A stretch of DNA of 64,000 nucleotides from DLKC01 sp002478885 (GTDB lineage Bacteria > Bacteroidota > Bacteroidia > Chitinophagales > Chitinophagaceae): assembly GCA_046329585.1 (NCBI GenBank), contig JAXLUI010000002.1:930001-994000 (forward strand), given 5' to 3'. Shown here piece by piece: positions 24,394-33,239 of the stretch. Under the pieces are notes generated by a model, which saw only the letters and a list, made by a program, of their open reading frames with translations, was not told where the DNA came from and made no database searches. The first letter of the stretch is position 1. The number at the start of each line of letters is the position of its first letter. The translations under genes were made by a program, and so were the position numbers.

Positions 24394-27300
24394 ATGAATG
24401 ATGTCTTTATCTCGTATGCAAGAAGTTCCTCAGCGCAGGAGGCGAAAGCTTTGCGTGATAAACTTATCGAAAAAGGATGTAGTGTTTTTTTTGATGAAAA
24501 TGAAATACCTGGCGGCTCAACTTTTCCCCGGCACCTCGCAAAAGGACTGGTTGAATCACGGATGGTGATTGTGTTTGCAACAGAAACTTATTTCAGCAAG
24601 CCATGGTGTGTGCTTGAATTTCAATCGGCGCTCGGGCCTTACCGCAATTCAGTTAACAAAAGCAAACCTGCAGGCGGGCTGCTCGACAGGATAATGATCT
24701 TATTACCATCATCAGGCCCCATAGATAAAATTTCGGCATTGCTCCCGCCGCCTTTATCAGTGAAGTCCTGGCTAAAAGAAGATCAAACAGAAGCAGCAGC
24801 AGCCATGGCACTCGGGATCTTAAATGCGCCTGCTGTAGCAAAGGATAAATTAACTGTAGTTGATGATCCGTTTACTGAAAGCTTGCTGAATGGAGGGCTT
24901 GTTCCCTGGGCGTCAAAATCAACCGCTGTCCCAAATTATCTTTATTCGTTGCCCGAATCGTTGAAAGAACAATTTATCGGCCGTGCGGAAAAATTATGGG
25001 AAATATATAATGGCCTGGAATTGAAAGCGGCGGCTGATGCAAACCGCGCCGTTGTTATTGAGGCCTCCGCCGGCATGGGCAAAACACAATTAGCCGCAGA
25101 ATATGTGTGGCGTTATGGTTTTCGTTATTATGAAGGTGGCATTGTTTGGATTGATGCAGGCAGTGACGAGGAACAACTGGCCGCGCAGTTTAAAGAAGTG
25201 ATCATGGCTTTGTCAAAAGGCATTCAGCCCGCCAATACACTGCAACAGCTTTCGACACAACTGCAACAATGCTTTAACTCCATACCGGCTGATAAAAAAA
25301 TATTGTGGGTAGTCGATAATATACCCGAACCAGGAAAAGGCACATCACCAAAACGCCTGGATTATTGGTGCCCCGTAAGGAATAAAGTCAGTTTACTGGG
25401 AACATCAAGACAGGCGGGAATAAAAGATGCAGATACCATTATTGCGCTAACGGAATTGACCGAAGATGCGGCCGTTGACCTGCTGGTTCAGCCACCGGTG
25501 GATGAACATTGGCTTAGCGAAGAGAACTGGAAAAAAACGGCAAAATGGGTTGGTTACCTGCCGCTGGCCTTACGCATATTACACACAAGTTTGGGTGACC
25601 ATTATCTTTCCGCTGATACGCTTATGAAGAAAGTGAATGGAGAAGAACCTGCCATAGCGCTTGATGAAGAAGTGGATAGCATTAAAGAGGAAGTGGCCGA
25701 AGGTTATGTAAGAAGTATCGCTGAACTATTCCATTTTTCATTTGAGGCACTGCGCAGTTATGCCCAGGCATTCCGTATGCTAAAAACGCTTTCTCAAATC
25801 GCTGTTGCACCGGTACCGGAAAAATTATTGCTGCTGGGCTGTGAGCAACGCGATCTTGGGATACTCTTAAAACGGAGCTGGATAAATGTTTCAGAGGATC
25901 CCAAACACCCTGCTGCACGGCAATATTCATTGCACCGCATTACGGCAAGTTATGTAAAGGGAAACTCTGCTGCTGCTGATTTCATCTTTACGGGTGAGTG
26001 GTTTGAAAAAATTTTTAGTACGCCGCTCAGCAAAGAAGAATTGACACAGGCGGAAAGGCAATTCAGGGTATTCAGCACTAAACTTGCAACAAAAATTTCC
26101 TCCGGGCAGGATGAACCATTGAGAGCTCGCGCTTTAAAGACAGGGATTTTTCTTGCACAATGGAAACAGGATGACTTTGATACAGGACGGGGCTTAAGGT
26201 TTACGGCTGCTAATTTCCTGGATGCAATCGGGGGTGATACCGATTTGATCGAAATATTCCTTAACACATTCGAAACGGCTTCCGAAAATGCTGCAAGAAA
26301 TATGATCTGCACAGCAAGCGGGTTGTATAATAGCGCAGGCGGCGCCGAATTCTTAAAGAGAGCGTTTGAAGATAAACGCGACCTGGTAAGGTGGCAGGCC
26401 TTTGTGCAATGTAGCCACTCATCAAGGGGTGATATATTGCTTGAACCTTTCCTGCAGGCATTAATGAAAGAAACAAATAAAAACATTGTTGAAAACAATA
26501 GCCTGGCATTTGGTGAACTGCTGAGACATGGGAGGGGAAACGGTTTACGGGCGCTGTTGTCGTCTGTTGCGCATTTTTTAATGGAACAACCCGGTGCATT
26601 ACATAGAAAAATGCTGGCAACCATATTGGGAAGTATATTGGAAGTTTTTGGCAATAGTTGGACCGCCGGTGGTTGGAAAGCGGAGCATGTGATCAGCATG
26701 TTGTTGCCCCTGGCGTTGGATGACCCGGAAGAATCAGTGCGGGATAAAGCCGCAAAAGCGCTCGCTGCTCATGAAGATAAAGAGGTCGCAGGTAACATAT
26801 TAAGCGCGCTGTTGCAAAGTGATACGGCAACCTACAGAAATCATATCAGGGCGCTGCTTGTTTACATTCATGAGTTTGAACAACCTCCTGCCGGCATACA
26901 GATCATGGAGGAGGACGGTTCCCTTAGTCTGGTAGCAAATATGGAAGGCGGAAAGGCACGCCCGGACCTGTATGAACCGCTCATTTCGCAAGTTATAGAC
27001 GGGCAGGATGAATCAAAACTTAGCATTGCCATCGATGAAATTATGAGTGTCCGCAATGCCCTGTTTGTTCTTACAAACAAAGTGCATCAACTGCAGGACC
27101 AGGGTAACCATGAAGCAGTGATACGTATCGCTGGTTCTATGATCCGCGTAAGGCCCGAACACCCGGTTGTTGTGAACAGCTACTGGTGGCGTGGCCTCGC
27201 TCTTTATCATACGCAGCAATTTGACAAAGCAATCGCCGACCTGGCAAAAACAATCGAGCTTAATGCTGCATTCAGCGACGCATATTATTATCGGGCCCTT

Positions 27301-27741
27301 TGCTATGAAAATACCGATAAACAAGCCTTCTTCAACGATCTGTGTTCGGCTATTAAAATAGAGGCAAAACACTACCAGGCTTTGTATAAAAGAGCTTGGC
27401 ATTTTTACGAAACTGACGATTTTGAAAACGCAATCCTTGACATAGAGGTACTCATCTCACTGGCGCCCGCTAACCCGGACCATTACAATTTAAAAGCAAG
27501 TTGCCTGATAAAACTGCAACGTTACGAAGAAGCTATTGCTGCTGAAGAAAATGCGCTCCGGATCAATGATCAGTATGCAGAATATTGGTTCATGAAGGGA
27601 ATAGCCCACTACCAGTTATCGCAAATGAAGTATGCACTGGCTGCCCTCGAAAGCGCGCAGCAACTGGATCCGGGAAATAACTCCGTGCAGCAATTGATCG
27701 ATTACATAAAATCATCCGGAGAATATTTCGCCAGGGAATAA
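24394..27741 (+). CDS. TIR-NB-ARC (STAND)-TPR protein, candidate defence effector
   Basis: 1115 residues. The TIR domain (about 1-130) starts MNDVFISYARSSSAQEAKAL and contains CSVFFDENEIPGGSTF and WCVLEF, whose Glu75 sits at the NADase glutamate position. The NB-ARC/STAND NTPase follows: PEQFIGRAEKL-like linker (EQFIGRAEKLWEI), Walker A EASAGMGKTQLA (about 223-234), Walker B ILWVVDNIPEP (about 303-313), sensor-like LLGTSRQ and the GLPL-equivalent GYLPLALRIL (387-396). Residues about 410-870 are helical, with HEAT-like character in the later part, and about 920-1105 form TPRs (AYYYRALCYENTD, YEEAIAAEENALRINDQYAE). Known TIR-STAND proteins oligomerise upon sensing an invader and deplete NAD+. 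The gene is single, with no neighbouring defence gene, between a Tat-protein gene and a repeat array. Confidence 0.92.
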   Translation: MNDVFISYARSSSAQEAKALRDKLIEKGCSVFFDENEIPGGSTFPRHLAKGLVESRMVIVFATETYFSKPWCVLEFQSALGPYRNSVNKSKPAGGLLDRIMILLPSSGPIDKISALLPPPLSVKSWLKEDQTEAAAAMALGILNAPAVAKDKLTVVDDPFTESLLNGGLVPWASKSTAVPNYLYSLPESLKEQFIGRAEKLWEIYNGLELKAAADANRAVVIEASAGMGKTQLAAEYVWRYGFRYYEGGIVWIDAGSDEEQLAAQFKEVIMALSKGIQPANTLQQLSTQLQQCFNSIPADKKILWVVDNIPEPGKGTSPKRLDYWCPVRNKVSLLGTSRQAGIKDADTIIALTELTEDAAVDLLVQPPVDEHWLSEENWKKTAKWVGYLPLALRILHTSLGDHYLSADTLMKKVNGEEPAIALDEEVDSIKEEVAEGYVRSIAELFHFSFEALRSYAQAFRMLKTLSQIAVAPVPEKLLLLGCEQRDLGILLKRSWINVSEDPKHPAARQYSLHRITASYVKGNSAAADFIFTGEWFEKIFSTPLSKEELTQAERQFRVFSTKLATKISSGQDEPLRARALKTGIFLAQWKQDDFDTGRGLRFTAANFLDAIGGDTDLIEIFLNTFETASENAARNMICTASGLYNSAGGAEFLKRAFEDKRDLVRWQAFVQCSHSSRGDILLEPFLQALMKETNKNIVENNSLAFGELLRHGRGNGLRALLSSVAHFLMEQPGALHRKMLATILGSILEVFGNSWTAGGWKAEHVISMLLPLALDDPEESVRDKAAKALAAHEDKEVAGNILSALLQSDTATYRNHIRALLVYIHEFEQPPAGIQIMEEDGSLSLVANMEGGKARPDLYEPLISQVIDGQDESKLSIAIDEIMSVRNALFVLTNKVHQLQDQGNHEAVIRIAGSMIRVRPEHPVVVNSYWWRGLALYHTQQFDKAIADLAKTIELNAAFSDAYYYRALCYENTDKQAFFNDLCSAIKIEAKHYQALYKRAWHFYETDDFENAILDIEVLISLAPANPDHYNLKASCLIKLQRYEEAIAAEENALRINDQYAEYWFMKGIAHYQLSQMKYALAALESAQQLDPGNNSVQQLIDYIKSSGEYFARE

Positions 27742-28060
27742 ACGGTGGTTTTTACATGTGCCCGGCTGTAAGCGCTACCATTGGGCTTTCGTTGCGCCTG
27801 TCCCGAGAGGAAAGATTCGGGATCGCTCATTTAACTTCACCCTGTTGATCTTTAAACCAGTAGAATTATGATCCAGGCAGCAGTACTACTATTAGACTTC
27901 CGTTGCGCTTGTCCCGGGAGGAACGATTCGGGATCACTCACTTGCACGGCTGTCTCGCTATTCGCCATTGTCAGAATCAGGATGAAAAAGATTTAAGGAT
28001 TTGCAGGATAGTATAACACAATTGCATCCTGTTAATCTTTAAAGCCCGGAAATCCCGGTT
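27742..28060. repeat. Two long-form intergenic elements after the TIR gene
   Basis: GTTGCGCCTGTCCCGAGAGG (27791-27829) and CGTTGCGCTTGTCCCGGGAG (27901-27947), each followed by A(A/C)GATTCGGGATC and a CTCA stretch, in the same orientation 110 bp apart. TCCCG/CGGGA gives each a hairpin. From about 27975 the dispersed AATCAGGATGA phrase leads into the tandem array. Confidence 0.75.
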
Positions 28061-28061
28061 T

Positions 28062-29045
28062 AGACAAACCTATGTGCCTATGTGGTTCCCATTCTTCGTG
28101 TGCTCACTACTATCAGAATCAACATGCAAAAGACTAATGTATTTACAGTACCGCAAGCTTGTTCCATCCCCACATTTTTAAAGCGCGGAAATCCATTTTC
28201 AGGCAAACCTATGTGCCTATGTGCTTCCCATTCTTCGTGTGCTCACTACTATCAGAATCAACATGCAAAAGACTAATGTATTTACAGTACCGCAAACTTG
28301 TTCCATCTTCTCCCATCTGTAAAGCCCGGAAATCCTCCCTTCAGGCAAGCCTCTGTGCCTATGTGGTTCCCATTCTTCGTATGCACACTACCATCAGAAT
28401 CAACATGCAAAAGACTAATGTATTCACAGTACCACATACTTGCTCCATCCCTCCCATCTTTAAAGCCCGGAAATCCCGGTTTAGACAAACCTATGTGCCT
28501 ATGTGGTTCCCATTCTTCGTATGCTCACTACTATCAGAATCAACATGCAAAAGACTAATGTATTCACAGTACCGCAAACTTGTTTCATCTTCTCCCATCT
28601 GTAAAGCCCGGAAATCCTGCTTCAGGCAAACCTATGTGCCTATGTGGTTCCCATTCTTCGTATGCTCACTACGATCAGAATCAACATGCAAAAGATTAAT
28701 GAATTCACAGTACCGCAAAATTGTTCCATCCCTCCCATCTTTAAAGCCCGGAAACCCCGGTTCAGGCAAACCTATGTGCCTATGTGGTTCCCGTTCTTCG
28801 TATGCACACTACCATCAGCATCAGCATGCGAAAGATTAATGAATTCGCAGCATCGAAAACTTGCTCCATCCTCCCATCCTTAAATCCTGCTTCAGGCAAA
28901 CCTATGTGCCTATGTGGTTCCCATTCTTCGTATGCTCACTACGATCATAATCAATATGCAAAAGATTAATGAATTCACAGTACCGCAAAATTGTTCCATC
29001 CCTCCCATCTTTTTTAAAGCCCGGAAATCCCGGTTCAGGCCTATG
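28062..29045. repeat. Seven tandem ~140-bp repeats
   Basis: The block starting ACCTATGTGCCTATGTGGTT occurs at 28068, 28207, 28348 (AGCCTCTGTGCC), 28489, 28630, 28770 and 28900, with a remnant at about 29040. Periods are 139, 141, 141, 141, 140, 130 and ~140. Each unit contains CCCATTCTTCGTATGCTCAC, ATCAACATGCAAAAGACTAA, TTCACAGTACCGCAAACTTG and a TTTAAAGCCCGGAAATCCCG closing phrase. It is the same family as block B in the 12-14 kb arrays but with a different linker. Because 141 is a multiple of three, long spurious open frames run through it. Confidence 0.95.
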
Positions 29046-29069
29046 AGGTTCCGAAACCCGCACAAGCCG

Positions 29070-31781
29070 CTATTCTTCCTCCTGCTCCACCAATGCAGAT
29101 AATTTCTTTAACGCGGCATTCATGTTAATCCCTTTACCCAGTACAGGCTTAAACAGGTCACCTTTTGTTTGCAACCTTTCCGTCATAGTAAAAATATTGA
29201 AGTCTTTCATTTTAAGGCCAGGCTTTACTTCATCCCAACTTAATGGCGCAGAAACGGTGGCCCCCGGCTTTGGCCTCACTGAATAGGGTGCAGCAAGGGT
29301 CGCCTGGGGGCGGTTTTGCAGGAAGTCCAGGTACAGTTTTCCCTTTCTCAGCCTGGTAGCGCGTTCTATGCTCGTAAACGAAGGTATTTGCGCATACACC
29401 AGCTTTACGATCACCCGCGCAAACTCTTTTGACTGCTCGTAAGTATATTTCGCGGCAAGCGGAATATAAATATGCATGCCCGTTGATCCCGATGTTTTCG
29501 GGTAAGAGGGAACACCCACGCTGTCAAGCACATCCTTTGTAACCAGCGCAGCCTCTATTACGCTGTCAAACGTATTGTTGTCCGGATCAAGATCGATGAT
29601 ACACCAGTCTGGTTTATCAGGTGACTGTATCGTGCTGCTCCAGGGATTCATCTCTATGCAGCCAAGGGAGGCGATATATAGCAGGCTTGATTCATCGGTA
29701 CATACCATAAAATTCCTGTCTTTGTCATCCGCTTCGCTATGGTAAGGAAAGGTATCGATCCATTCCGGCACCTTGCCCGTAACATCTTTCTGGTAAAAGC
29801 TCTCTCCTGCTATGCCATTGGGATGCCGGTTGAGCGATTGCGGCCTGTCTTTCAGATAAGGCAACATCACCGGGGCCACCTGGTAATAATAGTTGATCAG
29901 GTCTCTTTTGCTGATCTTTTCCTTTGGCCAGAATATCTTACTGAGATTGGTGAATTTCAACTCATGCCTGTTAATGACGCGGACCTGTGTTTCGTCACCC
30001 GGATTAAGTAGTGTCTTGCGGCCTGTTTTCACGGGTTTGATCATTTTATTCTTTTCAATAAGTGACGCATCCTGCTTGACTGCTTTCTCCACCGCTACGG
30101 CTTTTTCTGTATGCACATCTTTTGCTTTTTTATCTTCCCGCATACCCTTAAACGATGGATGGCGCATCACGCCATCGCTGGTTATTTCGGCATACGCCAC
30201 CTCGCATACCAGTTGTGGTTTCAGCCACACCACTGTTGCATGGGGCGGATTGGGCCTGAACCTCGATGGCTTGTTCACATCGGGAACTTCATCAAATGGT
30301 ATTTCCTTTTGTTCAAGCGGACCGAAAGCCTGCATTATTTCCTGCTGTATCTTTTCATTAAAGCCCGTACCCACCTTGCCCGTATAGTGCAACTTGCCTT
30401 TCTCAAATACGCCCACCAGCAACGCACTGAATAACTTGGAAGTATCTTCATTGATTGTATACCCGCCGATCACTACCTCGTGGCGCTTATTAGCCTTTAT
30501 CTTTAGCCACTCTTTTGATCTTGCCCCCGGCACATAAACAGCGTCTTCCTTTTTTGCCATAATGCCTTCGAGGTTTAGCTTACCGGCAGCTTCAAAAAAT
30601 TCGGTACCACTGGTTGCATAGGCCTGGCTGATTCTTATTACTTCACTCTCGGGCAGCAGCTCAACCAGCTTTGCTCTTCTTTCCGAAAGAGGCAGGCCCA
30701 TCAGTGAATACCCGTGATACCAAAGCAGGTCAAACACATAATACAGCAACTCCCCGTCGGCCTCGCTTCTCCAGTTTTGCAGGTTACCAAAGTTGGAGAT
30801 CCCATTCTCACCTGCTACTATGATCTCGCCATCGAGCACAGCATTCATGTCAAGTTTTTTTAAAGCATCATATACCGGGTAAAACTTTTCATTGAATGAT
30901 TTATTGTTGCGTGACTTTATCTCCACTTCCCCTCTATTAAGATAAGCCAATGCACGGTAGCCATCCCATTTTATTTCATACAGCCAGCCTTCCGCATCAA
31001 ATGGCTTGTCAACCAATGTGGCCAGCATAGGCGCTATGTTCAGCGGGAATGGTTCCTTCCTGCCGGCTGTTGCCATGGCGGGATCAGCGGGTGCCGCTAC
31101 CGCTTTTTTTTTAGCTGTGCCGGCTTTGGTTACCGGGCTTTTTTTCGCGGCAGCTTTTTTTGCTGTGCTGCCTGGTTTTATGGTCTTCTGGCCGTAAATA
31201 CGTTCTGGGTCTTTTTCTATCTGCGACAACGACCTGCCCGACTGTACCGACTTTTCTTTTTTGGTGATATCTGTTTCTTTGGCATATTTATCTTTTGCTT
31301 TCATCAGTAGCCAGCTGTTTTCACCCTGGTATGATGATTTCACCAGGGCGAACGCTCCTTTCAGTTTTTTCCCGTGAAGCTGAAACATGATCTTGCCTTT
31401 GTGCAATTGTTTCAACAAATCCTTCTCGGCTTCTTTCTTTGAAGCATATTCGTTCATGGGCTCGTAAGTGCCCTCATCCCATACCATCACCGTGCCGCCG
31501 CCATACTGTCCCTTTGGAATAACGCCTTCAAAAGTCCTGTAATCGAATGGATGGTCTTCCACCATCATGGCAAGCCGCTTTACCGACGGATCAGTAGAAG
31601 GGCCCTTGGGCACCGCCCAGCTTTTAAGAACGCCAGCCATCTCCAGGCGAAAATCATAGTGCAAATGTGAGGCATCATGCTTTTGTATCACGAAAAGTAA
31701 TGCGTCATCTGTTGACTTGCCACCCGTTGGCTCGGGCGTTTTGGTAAAACTTCTTTTCTTGCGGTATAAGGATAAGCTCAT
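29070..31781 (-). CDS. ligD: Multifunctional DNA ligase D (NHEJ)
   Basis: 903 residues with three domains in the order phosphoesterase, ligase, polymerase. PE (about 25-165): FVIQKHDASHLHYDFRLE, GPSTDPSVKRLAMMVEDHP. A Lys/Ala-rich linker follows (about 200-245). LIG (about 245-540): the adenylation motif EIKWDGYRA puts the nucleotidyl Lys near 269; LEGIMAKKEDAVY and VVIGGYTI are later motifs. POL/primase (about 600-900): LTNLSKIFWPKEK-like FTNLSKIFWPKEKISKRDL, CIIDLDPD and SGSTGMHIYIPL. LigD seals and fills double-strand breaks with Ku; no Ku gene is in the window. The gene is monocistronic, ending about 30 bp from the repeat array. Confidence 0.95.
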   Translation of the reverse strand: MSLSLYRKKRSFTKTPEPTGGKSTDDALLFVIQKHDASHLHYDFRLEMAGVLKSWAVPKGPSTDPSVKRLAMMVEDHPFDYRTFEGVIPKGQYGGGTVMVWDEGTYEPMNEYASKKEAEKDLLKQLHKGKIMFQLHGKKLKGAFALVKSSYQGENSWLLMKAKDKYAKETDITKKEKSVQSGRSLSQIEKDPERIYGQKTIKPGSTAKKAAAKKSPVTKAGTAKKKAVAAPADPAMATAGRKEPFPLNIAPMLATLVDKPFDAEGWLYEIKWDGYRALAYLNRGEVEIKSRNNKSFNEKFYPVYDALKKLDMNAVLDGEIIVAGENGISNFGNLQNWRSEADGELLYYVFDLLWYHGYSLMGLPLSERRAKLVELLPESEVIRISQAYATSGTEFFEAAGKLNLEGIMAKKEDAVYVPGARSKEWLKIKANKRHEVVIGGYTINEDTSKLFSALLVGVFEKGKLHYTGKVGTGFNEKIQQEIMQAFGPLEQKEIPFDEVPDVNKPSRFRPNPPHATVVWLKPQLVCEVAYAEITSDGVMRHPSFKGMREDKKAKDVHTEKAVAVEKAVKQDASLIEKNKMIKPVKTGRKTLLNPGDETQVRVINRHELKFTNLSKIFWPKEKISKRDLINYYYQVAPVMLPYLKDRPQSLNRHPNGIAGESFYQKDVTGKVPEWIDTFPYHSEADDKDRNFMVCTDESSLLYIASLGCIEMNPWSSTIQSPDKPDWCIIDLDPDNNTFDSVIEAALVTKDVLDSVGVPSYPKTSGSTGMHIYIPLAAKYTYEQSKEFARVIVKLVYAQIPSFTSIERATRLRKGKLYLDFLQNRPQATLAAPYSVRPKPGATVSAPLSWDEVKPGLKMKDFNIFTMTERLQTKGDLFKPVLGKGINMNAALKKLSALVEQEEE

Positions 31782-31915
31782 GCGTTTGCTTTACAAATAC
31801 CGCATTAAATATTATGCCCGTTTTTAATGCCCGTACCGGAAAATGACATTAACGGTAAAAAGTCTTTGTCTGCCATTTGTTTTTATCCCGGCTAAAGTAT
31901 CAATAGCATCACCTC

Positions 31916-31952
31916 ATGCGCCCGTCCGCGGAGCAACGATTCGGGATGGCAC
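31916..31952. repeat. Long-form intergenic element
   Basis: GCGCCCGTCCGCGGAGCAAC followed by GATTCGGGATGGCAC, in the divergent gap between ligD and the KTSC gene; a degenerate copy of the elements at 27791, 27901, 36203 and 41536. Confidence 0.65.
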
Positions 31953-31955
31953 CAA

Positions 31956-32213
31956 ATGCTAAGGCATAACATTTGTGTGCAAAACAACAAACACCGGACT
32001 TTGCCTTCTACTGTTGTTCAATCATTCAGATACGATGCCGTAAACAACATTCTGAAAATCGTTTATACTTCAGGGGCGGTTTACCAATACCTCGATGTGC
32101 CCTTACACGTGTACACCGGCTTCACCAAGGCAAAAAGTAAGGGGACATTTCTCAACAAACAAATAAAGGGCATATTCGATTTCGAGCTCTTGAGTGCTGC
32201 GCCGGAGGAATGA
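31956..32213 (+). CDS. KTSC domain protein
   Basis: 85 residues. The C-terminal ~60 residues fit the small KTSC domain: VVQSFRYDAVNNILKIVYTS, GAVYQYLDVPLHVYTGFTKA, KSKGTFLNKQIKG. The domain is found alone or fused to lysyl-tRNA synthetase-like and phage proteins; its function is unknown. The N-terminal ~17 residues from the ATG at 31956 overlap the edge of an intergenic repeat and may not be translated; a start nearer PSTVVQSF would also be possible. Divergent from ligD and followed 100 bp later by the nitrilase gene. Confidence 0.8.
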   Translation: MLRHNICVQNNKHRTLPSTVVQSFRYDAVNNILKIVYTSGAVYQYLDVPLHVYTGFTKAKSKGTFLNKQIKGIFDFELLSAAPEE

Positions 32214-32314
32214 CCAGCACGATAATAATAACACCGGGAATGTTGTTGACCGGACTGCTCTAACAGGCATTGCAACAAAAATCTAACTTATCTTCATCCG
32301 ATAATTCCTTGCGC

Positions 32315-33109
32315 ATGAAAATAGCTATTGCATCACCCCTGTTCCCGACCTCAATCCAAAACGGCTTGTCTCAACTGGAAGAGTTGGTAAAAACTGCGGC
32401 AGCGCAACAGGCAAGGATCATCTGCTTTCCTGAATCTTATATACCCGGTTATCCATCTGCAGAATTCAATATAGAGAGATCAACAAAAGAAAACATGGAG
32501 GCTGCGTTGCAACAGGCATGCGATGTTGCAAAAAAATATCATATCGCGGTTATACTGCCGATGGACTGGTTTGATGAGGATAAGTTCCTGAATGTTGCAC
32601 AGGTTATTGCTCCGGATGGAACAGTTTTAGGCTACCAATCAAAAAACCAGTTAGATCCGTCGGAAGACAATACCTGGCAGGCCGGCACAAAGCGCAGGCT
32701 TTTTGAAATTGATGGGGTAAAGTTTGGCATCACCATTTGCCATGAGGGCTTTCGTTACCCTGAGTCTGTAAGATGGGCAGCAAGAAACGGCGCTGCCATC
32801 GTTTTTCATCCGCATTTTAGCGGCAGCAATACCATTGGCGTGCAGCTTACCGAGTACAGGAGCAACAAAAATCCTTATTACGAACAGGCAATGATGATGC
32901 GTTCCCTGGAAAACACGATTTACTTCGCCAGCGCCAACTATGCCACCAAATTCCAGGAATCCGCCTCTTCCATCATTGCCCCTGACGGCAGTTGTATTGC
33001 TTACCAGGATTATGGCAAGGCGGTTGTTGTTGTTGCAGATATAGACACCACGCAGGCAACCGGTAAACTGGCCGGGAGATTTAAGCCGGAATTATATACC
33101 AGCAATTAA
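32315..33109 (+). CDS. Nitrilase-superfamily carbon-nitrogen hydrolase
   Basis: The start is placed at 32315 (MKIAIASPLFPTS), where the conserved beta strand begins; an ATG 15 codons upstream gives an unrelated tail. 264 residues, cytosolic. The Glu-Lys-Cys triad is present: Glu in CFPESYIPGYP or the nearby catalytic position, Lys in GYQSKNQLDPSED, Cys in ITICHEGFRYPES. The alpha-beta-beta-alpha fold order is complete through IAPDGSCIAYQDYG. It hydrolyses a C-N bond of an amide or nitrile; the substrate cannot be told. Monocistronic, facing the 33240 gene. Confidence 0.9.
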   Translation: MKIAIASPLFPTSIQNGLSQLEELVKTAAAQQARIICFPESYIPGYPSAEFNIERSTKENMEAALQQACDVAKKYHIAVILPMDWFDEDKFLNVAQVIAPDGTVLGYQSKNQLDPSEDNTWQAGTKRRLFEIDGVKFGITICHEGFRYPESVRWAARNGAAIVFHPHFSGSNTIGVQLTEYRSNKNPYYEQAMMMRSLENTIYFASANYATKFQESASSIIAPDGSCIAYQDYGKAVVVVADIDTTQATGKLAGRFKPELYTSN

Positions 33110-33132
33110 CAGCAGCGCCCCCCGGGTTGTTG

Positions 33133-33156
33133 CAGCACAAGTGTGCGACGCAACGG
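33133..33156. repeat. Intergenic GTGCGACGCAA element
   Basis: GCAGCACAAGTGTGCGACGC then AACGGAAG, between convergent genes. Confidence 0.8.
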
Positions 33157-33192
33157 AAGCTGCCCCCCTGTACTTACGTCGGGCCCATAAAA

Positions 33193-33219
33193 CAAAAAAG
33201 CCCGCATGCTGATGCGGGC
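33193..33219 (-). terminator. Rho-independent terminator after the 33240 gene
   Basis: On the minus strand GCCCGCAT CAGC ATGCGGGC is followed by TTTTTTGTTTT, 20 bp past the stop of the epimerase-like lipoprotein gene. Confidence 0.88.
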
Positions 33220-33239
33220 CCTGATCTTGAACAATTTGA

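Noticed and set aside
25950..26699. 249-codon minus-strand frame in the TIR gene
   Set aside because: Antisense shadow, Cys/Ser-rich composition without motifs.
28159..28883. Long plus-strand frames with repeated peptides (e.g. 226 codons)
   Set aside because: They only reflect the tandem repeat with a 141-bp (47-codon) unit; frames break where the period changes to 139 or 130, and the composition is not protein-like.
28062..29045. CRISPR array
   Set aside because: Units are ~140 bp, diverged throughout and without alternating constant repeats and unique spacers; no cas gene is present.
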